This document shows, piece by piece, positions 1-7,220 of a stretch of 64,000 bases of DNA. Location: positions 3,247,001 to 3,311,000 of the forward strand of contig NZ_CP036281.1 in the NCBI RefSeq assembly GCF_007750395.1, given 5' to 3'. Position 1 is the stretch's first letter. Every line of letters starts with the position of its first letter. Both the position numbers and the translations under genes were made by a program. This DNA is from Polystyrenella longa (GTDB taxonomy: Bacteria > Planctomycetota > Planctomycetia > Planctomycetales > Planctomycetaceae). The notes beneath the pieces are model-generated. The model had not been told where the DNA came from, did no database searches, and saw only the letters and a list, made by a program, of their open reading frames with translations.

Positions 1-1
1 A

Positions 2-868
2 CATCAGCATCGGTTGCTCCGCGATATTCATCGTTTGAAAATACGCTGCGATTCGCTGATCGATCAAGACTTTGCCGGCATTTATGATTCGGCATTGAAA
101 GGGAGCGGAATTGAATTTGAAGAGACCAGACCCTATCAGCCAGGTGATGATGTTCGTGCAATGGACTGGCGAGTGACAGCAAGGACGGGAATCCCCCATA
201 TACGACAGTTCCGTGAAGAACGACATCTTACGATTCACATCGTGGTCGATTGCAGCAAGTCAATGCAACGCACAGGACGATCCTCTTACGTGGTCGCCCA
301 AGAGTTTTCCGCACTCATAACCATGTTAGCAGTAACGGAAGGAGACCGGGTTGGTCTGACCATGTTCTCCAGTGAGGTAAACAGCACCCTCCCCCCTGAA
401 GGAGGGCTATCGCATGCGATGCGGATCCTGCATGAACTCATTCATGCCCAGTCTTTGGACGGCGAAACGGACATCGATTCCGCGCTCCAACAGGTTTGTC
501 GTACTCAACGGCGGCGAAGTGTCCTGTTTTTGATATCCGACTTTTTAGTGACGGACTTGCAGCGATCACTTTCGATTGCTTCCGCACAGCACCAGATTAT
601 CCCTGTCTACATATCTGACAATGCGGATTACGAGTTACCCCCTTCAGGATTACTCCCTACAAGAGATCGTGAAACGGGTGAAGTCCGTTGGATTGACGCA
701 TTCAGTAAAGCGCAACGTGCAGCCTATTATGAAAGTGAGCAAATTGCCCAGCGTCGCTGGGACTCTCTGTTCCAACGTTTGAAGTCGCCTCCAATAAAAT
801 TGAATACCGAATCAGATGTCGCTCGTGAATTGAGAAAATATTTCTCACGAAAGGATCGGGCATCATGA
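2..868 (+). CDS. DUF58 domain protein of a Bat/MoxR operon (5' end outside window)
   Basis: The reading frame is open to the left edge, and the first in-frame start in the window (TTG at 14) already lies within the conserved DUF58 N-terminus, so the true start is probably upstream and the gene is truncated by the window. The family hallmark region GDDVRAMDWRVTARTG is at about residues 44-59 counted from that TTG, followed by a VWA-like core with VVDCSKSM, a MIDAS-type D-x-S-x-S variant. DUF58 proteins usually sit beside a MoxR AAA+ ATPase and VWA membrane proteins and are thought to act in cell-envelope or periplasmic protein maturation. The MoxR gene would be expected just left of this window. 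The stop codon overlaps the next start by 4 bases (ATGA), indicating translational coupling in one operon with the three following genes. Confidence 0.85.
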   Translation, partial: HQHRLLRDIHRLKIRCDSLIDQDFAGIYDSALKGSGIEFEETRPYQPGDDVRAMDWRVTARTGIPHIRQFREERHLTIHIVVDCSKSMQRTGRSSYVVAQEFSALITMLAVTEGDRVGLTMFSSEVNSTLPPEGGLSHAMRILHELIHAQSLDGETDIDSALQQVCRTQRRRSVLFLISDFLVTDLQRSLSIASAQHQIIPVYISDNADYELPPSGLLPTRDRETGEVRWIDAFSKAQRAAYYESEQIAQRRWDSLFQRLKSPPIKLNTESDVARELRKYFSRKDRAS

Positions 869-1869
869 CCTGCTGCAAATTGGCGATTGCAATCATGTAC
901 TGCCTAATGATTCTCAGTTCAGCAGTGAGCGGATCTGAAGAAAAGTTCATATTCACCGTTACAGCCAGTCAGCACGAGGTGAAAATTGCTGAGCCAGTAC
1001 GACTCGCATTCACCGCCCACATTCCAACGGGTTGGGAACTAGCTCCTCCCTTGCTTCCAGAGGACTTCGGCGATCTTCACCTCATTAACTCAACCGAATC
1101 GACAAGCCACTTGGCAGAACAGACAATCTGGACACAACAACTAATTCTAGAAGGTTATGCTGGCGGAGAGCATCGAGTCCCCGCAATCACTCTCTTGTTG
1201 TATTCCCTTCCACTGAATGGTGAACCTCAACCTGGGCAACCTACCAGTGCTCAGCGAGTTCGCCAGCTAACTTCCAATCCATTATTGATCCAAGTCCGTA
1301 GTTCGCGTTCCTCTTTCCTTGGGGGAAACAAACTACGTCCGATTTACAATCAGGTTTCACTCCCTTGGACATGGCGAAGGACATTGGGAACGATTCTTGT
1401 CCTCATCTGCATCGCCCTGTCGATTTGGCTTGTCCGTAAGTTCGTCGAATCTCTGCAAAAACGAGCGACATCTCATCGTCGACTTCAGAACGACCTTGCA
1501 CAGTTGAACGACGATTGGCTTAGAAACAAAATTACTAATTCCGCCACGTTAGTCGAATTGGTCGTTCTTTTAAAACAATGGCTTTACACTCGCGACCCCG
1601 GACTTCAGGTTGAACGGACGACAACTGAGTGGAAACATCATTTACAAACGCAGCCCGATAACTCGTTGAATATCGAATCTGTAGCGACCACAATATTTGC
1701 TCTCGCGGATCGAATGAATTATGTCGGTATCCCACCTTCAACCAGCGACCTCCACTCATGCTTCCAAGAGACACGAAGACTATTTGCTGAAGCAGGTGAT
1801 GAGATATCTGATGTCTCGACGGTCAAGACATTCACAAGTATTCCTCGTGAATCCGGATCGGGACCATGA
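865..1869 (+). CDS. BatD-like / DUF4381-like membrane protein of the Bat operon
   Basis: The 334-residue product has an N-terminal signal peptide (about residues 1-23), an extracytoplasmic beta-rich half, a single strong membrane helix at about 172-193 (GTILVLICIALSIWLVRKFV) and a charged cytoplasmic C-terminal part. This topology and its position between DUF58 and VWA genes match the BatD-like or DUF4381 partner of aerotolerance operons. The assignment rests on context and topology more than on motifs; no catalytic residues are evident. It overlaps the upstream and downstream genes by 4 bases each, so the group is tightly coupled. The molecular function of this family is not well established; a role in envelope stress or periplasmic complex assembly is inferred from the operon. 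Confidence 0.65.
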   Translation: MTCCKLAIAIMYCLMILSSAVSGSEEKFIFTVTASQHEVKIAEPVRLAFTAHIPTGWELAPPLLPEDFGDLHLINSTESTSHLAEQTIWTQQLILEGYAGGEHRVPAITLLLYSLPLNGEPQPGQPTSAQRVRQLTSNPLLIQVRSSRSSFLGGNKLRPIYNQVSLPWTWRRTLGTILVLICIALSIWLVRKFVESLQKRATSHRRLQNDLAQLNDDWLRNKITNSATLVELVVLLKQWLYTRDPGLQVERTTTEWKHHLQTQPDNSLNIESVATTIFALADRMNYVGIPPSTSDLHSCFQETRRLFAEAGDEISDVSTVKTFTSIPRESGSGP

Positions 1870-2897
1870 TATTGAACGTCCAACATATCTGGATATTACT
1901 ACTAATCCCAGTAGTTCTGGGGGTGTTGTGGTTTCGGAGCAAGCATGCGGCCTCGCTGAATATCACCTGGCGCGTCCACCTGTTGCAAAAGACATGGAGA
2001 CTCCGGCTCCGGCGCATTCTTCCCTGGCTCCGTATGACAAGTTTGATACTGATAGTAATAGCTGCTGCGGGGCCGTTTCATTGGCGGGACTTCGGTTCGA
2101 TTCCAGTAGAGGGAGTAGCCATCGAACTCGTCGTTGATCGTTCAGGAAGCATGCTGGAGGACGACTACTACCATGATGGTGAAAGAGTCACGCGTCTTGA
2201 AGCCGTTAGTACGGCGGCGGCTCAGTTCGTTTTCGGCGACAGCGAGAATGGTGTAGGCCGATCAGACTCAATTGGACTTGTTACCTTTGCCGCACTCGCC
2301 GAAATTGCCTGCCCGTTGACGCTCGACCACGAAGCAGTCGTCGCCGAACTAGAACGCACAGAGCCAGCCGCAGATTATCGCGAAGATGGAACCGCCATCG
2401 GCGACAGTTGGACATTGGCTATTTCGGAGTTGAGACGAATCGACGAGATTTCTCCTTACCCAGTGAGTAAAACGATAATCCTGTTGACAGACGGCCAACA
2501 AAACTCCGGACGACTTTCACCGGAGCGAGCGGCAGCGTTTGCCCGCCATTTTGGGATTAAAACTTATGTCATCGGATTAGAACCTCAGTCAATTCAAGCC
2601 GAAGTTGCAAGAAAACGGATCGAAGAAGAACGAAATCGACTGGAAGATCTTGCTCGATCTACAGGGGGGCAGTTCTTCCACGTAACACAGTTATCGTCAC
2701 TTGAAGAGGCCTACCGAGATATCTACGAACAGGAACGAACACTTGTCGGTGAGAGAGTAATACGAATTAAGAGTCATTTCGCCGTATCCAATTTCTCAGT
2801 GGGACAATTCGATATTCCTCCGCTGATTCTGCTGTTGCTTATTTTTCTCTTCATGGAAATCAGTCTGCGTTGGACTCTACTCAGAGAAATTATTTAA
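1866..2897 (+). CDS. batA: BatA-like membrane protein with von Willebrand A domain
   Basis: The 343-residue protein has two N-terminal membrane helices (about 8-23 and 56-70), a VWA domain (about 85-285) and a C-terminal helix (about 316-335), the classic BatA layout. The metal-ion-dependent adhesion site is intact: DRSGS at 91-95, the threonine in DGTAIGD near 176, and LTDG with Asp209. VWA domains of this type bind a divalent metal and mediate protein-protein contact; BatA-type proteins are anchored in the cytoplasmic membrane with the VWA domain outside. The ATG overlaps the stop of the preceding gene (ATGA). The gene runs straight into the second VWA gene with a 6-base gap, so the two are co-transcribed. 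Confidence 0.85.
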   Translation: MILNVQHIWILLLIPVVLGVLWFRSKHAASLNITWRVHLLQKTWRLRLRRILPWLRMTSLILIVIAAAGPFHWRDFGSIPVEGVAIELVVDRSGSMLEDDYYHDGERVTRLEAVSTAAAQFVFGDSENGVGRSDSIGLVTFAALAEIACPLTLDHEAVVAELERTEPAADYREDGTAIGDSWTLAISELRRIDEISPYPVSKTIILLTDGQQNSGRLSPERAAAFARHFGIKTYVIGLEPQSIQAEVARKRIEEERNRLEDLARSTGGQFFHVTQLSSLEEAYRDIYEQERTLVGERVIRIKSHFAVSNFSVGQFDIPPLILLLLIFLFMEISLRWTLLREII

Positions 2898-2903
2898 ACG
2901 CTT

Positions 2904-4718
2904 ATGATTCAATTACCGTCTATCAATTCCTATTACATTGAACATCCCGAGCGATTGCTTGGAATGGCTCTGCTTGCTGCGCTGGTCCTGATTGGTATGG
3001 CAAGAATGGTCTGGTGGCGTCGGTGGATCAATCACCGTTGGTATAAAGCGTCCAATCTTTTCATTTCGCGGTCAAGTGGTCGTCGTCAGCTCCTGATCAT
3101 TAGCTGTCAGGGATTAGGAGTATTGTTGGTTGCTGCGGCCTACCTTGATGTTCGGTTGAGCACAGGACTTAATCAGGTAATACAAACCAATGGTCAAACG
3201 GTCTTCCTGCTGGACCGCTCTCGATCAATGGAGGGGGAGGATCTCGGAAGCTCACGAACGGAGGCCGCCACATACCTGATCGAGAATCTATTGGACTCTT
3301 CGGCGGGGTCGCCTGTTGCCTTAGTTGGGTTTGCCGGGAATGCTCGCGTTGAGACCCCATTAACTCGTGATTATGAATCCGTCTTGAACCACCTCCATAC
3401 AACTTCTGATTCCCAATTGATCGAAGGCAGTCTGATATCCGAAGCAGTTCGTTTGGCTGTAGATTGTTTCGCCGCAAGATTCGCTGGCCCCAAAAGACTG
3501 ATCGTGCTCACAGATGGAGAATTTGGCCCCCATGAATCTGTAGTGCCACCTCGACTTCCTACGGACACGGACGTAATTATTCTCGGGTTGGGTAACATGA
3601 AGGAGGGGGCTCGAATTCCAGTAATAGAAGGAGACCGAACAGGATACCTCAAACATGCCGATCAGGTGGTCTGGACCAGAATGAATCCACAGAGATTACA
3701 ATCACTAGCAGACAGCATGGGAGGTGAGTTTCTGCCTATCCGTACCGAAATAGCATTAGACAATGCAATCGAAACAATTAGTAAGAGGTTTGACACAAAA
3801 GAGTCGCTCCAAAAGATACCTCATTCCTTGCCTGTGTACACGCCACTCCTGTTGGTGGTTCTATTCCTTCTTCTGTTGGAAAACCTTCTACCGCTCTCTC
3901 TTTTTAAGAACACGAATGAATCAGATCGTATCGTCAAAAATAATAAGGTATTTACTTTGCTAATCCTATTCTCGGCGCTGGTGAGCATCGGTGCCGATCA
4001 AGTCTTTAATGAGGAAGCAGATTCCTATTCTCAGTATGAATTGTCTAAGCTGTTCAACAAAGGAGTTGCTGCCTATCAGAGAGAAGAATGGGACTCGTCG
4101 TCCGAACTTTTTACCACGGTTCAGTCACATGCAAAAGGACAATTACGAACGCAAGCAGCGTACAACCTGGCGAACACTTTATATCAGCAAGTGATACAAA
4201 GTGGTTTATCGCGACAGACATCTTTGTCAAAGTTGTCTCAGGCTATCGAAATATACCGAGAGAACATCCATCGGAATGTGCGAATAGAGGACTCACGCCT
4301 TAACCTGGAACTTGCCTACGAACTAAAAAAGCAGATCGAGAACCAAGCGTCTAATTCACCCTCGAGTCAAAGGAATAACGAAAAGCCTCCCACCCCAGCT
4401 CGAGACGATCAGTCAAATGATGATCCAAATCGAGATAATCAAACGGATTCCAGAGACAACAATTCGCCTTACACCAATTCATCTCAGTCAAAGAAACCAG
4501 ATTCGGGGAGTAGTCATCGCGATTCTCAGAATCAATCGCTAAGAGGCTCTAATCAAGGCCGCCCGCTCCCTAATCAGACTTCATCAGGAAATAGCCCCGC
4601 TCCCCTCACTAACGAAGAAGCCGAACGGGAGTTGGAAACGGCCCGTCAAAATGCCACACATCGGATTGGTTCATCCACTGCAGTGCCATCTCAACAGCCT
4701 CCTCTGTTCCCCTGGTAG
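2904..4718 (+). CDS. VWA-TPR membrane protein, BatB and BatC fused
   Basis: This 604-residue protein joins what are usually two genes. Residues 1-335 are BatB-like: helices at about 19-37 and 62-80, a VWA domain from about 99 to 285 with MIDAS DRSRS at 104-108 and LTDGE (Asp204), and a helix at about 312-332. A fourth helix (about 350-364) leads into a BatC-like part with TPR-type helical repeats (about 375-480), then a strongly disordered Asn/Ser/Gln/Pro/Asp-rich tail (about 482-600) ending in PPLFPW. BatC proteins elsewhere carry TPRs and a low-complexity tail. The start codon lacks a clear Shine-Dalgarno sequence and may depend on coupling to the upstream gene 6 bases away. It is the last clear gene of the Bat operon. 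Confidence 0.85.
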   Translation: MIQLPSINSYYIEHPERLLGMALLAALVLIGMARMVWWRRWINHRWYKASNLFISRSSGRRQLLIISCQGLGVLLVAAAYLDVRLSTGLNQVIQTNGQTVFLLDRSRSMEGEDLGSSRTEAATYLIENLLDSSAGSPVALVGFAGNARVETPLTRDYESVLNHLHTTSDSQLIEGSLISEAVRLAVDCFAARFAGPKRLIVLTDGEFGPHESVVPPRLPTDTDVIILGLGNMKEGARIPVIEGDRTGYLKHADQVVWTRMNPQRLQSLADSMGGEFLPIRTEIALDNAIETISKRFDTKESLQKIPHSLPVYTPLLLVVLFLLLLENLLPLSLFKNTNESDRIVKNNKVFTLLILFSALVSIGADQVFNEEADSYSQYELSKLFNKGVAAYQREEWDSSSELFTTVQSHAKGQLRTQAAYNLANTLYQQVIQSGLSRQTSLSKLSQAIEIYRENIHRNVRIEDSRLNLELAYELKKQIENQASNSPSSQRNNEKPPTPARDDQSNDDPNRDNQTDSRDNNSPYTNSSQSKKPDSGSSHRDSQNQSLRGSNQGRPLPNQTSSGNSPAPLTNEEAERELETARQNATHRIGSSTAVPSQQPPLFPW

Positions 4719-4834
4719 TTGCCAGCGGCTCTGCATCAGTCATTTTACGCATCTCCCACTGGACCTGACAGAAATATCCCCGAATAATTGAGTGTTCTAT
4801 TTTGTGAATATTAAATGCTCAAAAGGAGTTATCC

Positions 4835-5350
4835 ATGAACATACTTAAAATGTCGCTTTCCCTTTTGGTCGTCACTTCTCTTTCGGCTGGTTTAGCCCGT
4901 GCGGATTGGGTGGAATTGACGAACCTCGATGTCATCTCTGGGAGCGTTGTTGACCTGAATAAAACCGAAGTCCTGATACATAGTGACAACTTCGGTGAAA
5001 TGAAAATTCCACGCGAGAAAGTGAGCCTCATTGGTTTGGGAGACCGTCCGCAACCGTCGGCTGTCCCCTCGGTATCGCAAGCTCTCCCTGAATCTGTTCA
5101 ACCTAACGGAGGCAATGCTGAGGTCGACCGTCTTTACAACGAGGTATTACGTGGTGGGGACATTCAGAATATGCGAAAGAATATTGAGCAATCGCGTGAG
5201 GGCTTAAAGGATCTGCAGAAAGATCTCGACGAACCGTCCGCCCAGGCATTGGATAGTTACATCAAGATGCTCGATTTCTTCGGTACAATAGCGCCTGACG
5301 CACAACCCGAATCATCAAAGCCAACACCAAAGAACACTCCCAATGAGTAA
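4835..5350 (+). CDS. Small secreted protein of unknown function
   Basis: The 171-residue product begins with a typical signal peptide (MNILKMSLSLLVVTSLSAG, likely cleaved after about residue 23). It continues with a short beta-rich segment (about 24-66, containing SGSVVDLNKTEVLIHSDNFG) that resembles the small barrel-like domain common in planctomycete secreted proteins. A linker and a helical, charged C-terminal half follow (about 95-150), ending in a Pro/Ser-rich tail. The start is well supported by AAAGGAG about 7 bases upstream. It lies 116 bases behind the Bat operon on the same strand and could be its last member or have its own promoter. No enzymatic motif is visible. Confidence 0.75.
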   Translation: MNILKMSLSLLVVTSLSAGLARADWVELTNLDVISGSVVDLNKTEVLIHSDNFGEMKIPREKVSLIGLGDRPQPSAVPSVSQALPESVQPNGGNAEVDRLYNEVLRGGDIQNMRKNIEQSREGLKDLQKDLDEPSAQALDSYIKMLDFFGTIAPDAQPESSKPTPKNTPNE

Positions 5351-5783
5351 ACAGTCATGAAATGAGGAGCGAGCCCTTAGACAGTCTCGTGACACCGTTG
5401 TTAATTAAGCGACATTAGCATATTCGTCGTCATTTTCTCCTCGTTTTAGTTGGAGACGAGAACCGATCTGATAACTTATATTGAGATTCAGATTTCAGAT
5501 AAACGGCATCAGAGAACGGTTGATTAACTTACTGATTACCCGTCTTTTTGAAAACAGTCAGAGCGACCAGACTTCAAGATCAAGCAGCTGTTTCAGCAAT
5601 CATGCTGGTTGATGCAGACCATGCAAACACATGCCCTCGGGGCTATCTTTAATCCGATTGAGGATTCTTGAATCTGTTTTCCTAAGGTATACCGCAGTCC
5701 GTTTTCCTCCTCTTGTTTTATATTTAAACTATTGGACTGACATCATTTTGGTGTTAGTCCTTTTTTTGTTGACGAGAATCACG
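5351..5783 (+). other. Noncoding leader region before the hydrolase gene
   Basis: A 433-base stretch without a convincing gene. It ends in a strong terminator-like hairpin (5734-5767) directly before the hydrolase start codon. A frame is open from an ATG at 5631 into the hydrolase, but it would put about 51 odd residues, encoded partly by the hairpin, before a clean signal peptide, so it is treated as noncoding. The part from about 5580 to 5733 could be an attenuator leader or a small RNA; no known riboswitch class was recognised. Confidence 0.5.
5734..5767 (+). terminator. Rho-independent terminator hairpin 16 bases before a start codon
   Basis: An 11-base-pair stem, left arm GGACTGACATC and right arm GGTGTTAGTCC (two G-U pairs), encloses an ATTTT loop and is followed immediately by seven T residues (5761-5767). 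This is a textbook intrinsic terminator for the + strand. Its position just before the hydrolase ATG at 5784 suggests either attenuation of that gene or the end of a short upstream transcript. Confidence 0.8.
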
Positions 5784-6869
5784 ATGGTTAAATTCCTTCA
5801 GGCTATCCTGCTCACCCTGGTGTTAGGGTTTACGTTATTTGCTGGATCCCATTCCGCTGAAGCACAGTTGAGTTTTGACCCGGCCGATTATCGTGGACGA
5901 ATAACTCTGTCCGAAAAGAAGACTCCTTATTACCGAACCAATCCGTTGAATAAACCGAATCCGAAGATTGAGCGGTTGATCATTGTCATTCATGGAACCA
6001 ATCGAAACGCGGACAAGTATTTTTCCAGTATGGTCAATGTCGTTGCGGAGGCGCGGGAACTATCGCGAACGGCGGTCATCACTCCTCAATTTCAAACAGA
6101 AGAGGATTCACCGCAGGCGGACGAATATTACTGGTCGAGTGGGGGATGGAAGCAAGGCCACTATTCGAAACCAAAGAAAGAGTTTCCGCGTATCTCATCC
6201 TTCGGGGTAGTCGCAACACTCATCCAGCAGTGTGAACAGGAATCGGGACCGTTCCCGAATTTGAAATCTGTGATACTGATTGGCCATTCCGCAGGAGGTC
6301 AGTTCCTCAATCGGTTTGCGGCCAGGTTTCCGCAGAATACGAATGATTTCGTATCGGAACAGATTATTGTGCTGAACCCGAGTTCGTATCTCTACCTTGA
6401 TAATCGACGTAAGGACAGCAAAGGAGTCTTTAGAAGCTGGGATGAATCTCCAGAACCGTATAATGAGTATAAATACGGACTCGACAAGCGAAACGGAACA
6501 ATGTCCGTGCTGACTGTGGAAAAGACCAAGAATATTATGTCGGCGAATCTGATTCATTATCTGACAGGCACAGAAGACGTCGAACAAGACGAGTTTTTGG
6601 AGCAATCTCTACCCGCAAAAATCCAAGGTCTAAATCGGTACGATAGATGGTACACCTATCGGGAATACGTGGCTCTATTTCCCGACTGGAAAGCGAATGC
6701 AACTTTTCAATCCGTTCCCAATGTCGGCCACTCATCCGCTCAGATGTTTGCATCGAGACAGGTCATACAAATTCTTTTTAGAAAGTCGAACCGCCCTATA
6801 GCCACGCCTGTATCGCCTGATCTTGCACTTAAAGCCCGGTCACTGGACTCATTTTATCAATCGAAGTGA
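5784..6869 (+). CDS. Secreted alpha/beta-hydrolase
   Basis: The 361-residue protein starts with a signal peptide (MVKFLQAILLTLVLGFTLFA, cleavage near AEA-Q at about 27). It has an alpha/beta-hydrolase fold: LIIVIHGTN (about 65-73) is the strand and oxyanion loop region, GHSAGG carries the nucleophile elbow with Ser169, and VGHSS near residue 316 supplies the likely catalytic histidine. The acidic residue cannot be fixed by eye. The start at 5784 was chosen because it gives a proper signal peptide; a longer frame from 5631 would bury it. The substrate is unknown; a periplasmic or extracellular esterase or lipase-like role is an inference from fold and export. The terminator hairpin just upstream suggests regulated expression. 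Confidence 0.8.
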   Translation: MVKFLQAILLTLVLGFTLFAGSHSAEAQLSFDPADYRGRITLSEKKTPYYRTNPLNKPNPKIERLIIVIHGTNRNADKYFSSMVNVVAEARELSRTAVITPQFQTEEDSPQADEYYWSSGGWKQGHYSKPKKEFPRISSFGVVATLIQQCEQESGPFPNLKSVILIGHSAGGQFLNRFAARFPQNTNDFVSEQIIVLNPSSYLYLDNRRKDSKGVFRSWDESPEPYNEYKYGLDKRNGTMSVLTVEKTKNIMSANLIHYLTGTEDVEQDEFLEQSLPAKIQGLNRYDRWYTYREYVALFPDWKANATFQSVPNVGHSSAQMFASRQVIQILFRKSNRPIATPVSPDLALKARSLDSFYQSK

Positions 6870-7220
6870 ACGCCGGCTGATGTCGTAGTGAGTAAGTTGC
6901 TCTCGTGAGTATTACTATTCTGATTCAAGTAGAACCAAAGACTTACATTTTTCCAGTTCGACAAGTTCTCTCACCGGTAGGAGAATGAATCAGGGCACTT
7001 TACTCGACTCTCTTGTGAAGGCTTCCCGAATTCACAGCCGGTGGCTTGCTAAATGTGCTGTGCTGATTGCTATACACTGCGACAGCGTGAAGTCATCCTC
7101 GCATGAAGGGCGTTTATCAATGGGTACGACAGCATCAGACGTAGTCCAATTTCCTTTCCGAAAGACGCCCCAAATAAGAAGGTCGCGTCGGTGGAGGTTG
7201 GAGGAGAAGAAGGGGCCGGA
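6870..7220. other. Noncoding stretch between convergent genes
   Basis: 351 bases between two convergent gene ends. A frame from an ATG at 6985 runs on the + strand but overlaps the 3' end of the opposite gene and has no family resemblance. No hairpin with a T-run, repeat or RNA gene was recognised. Confidence 0.5.

Noticed and set aside
5631-5783. Extended start for the hydrolase
   Set aside because: It would translate the terminator hairpin and place 51 residues before a normal signal peptide.
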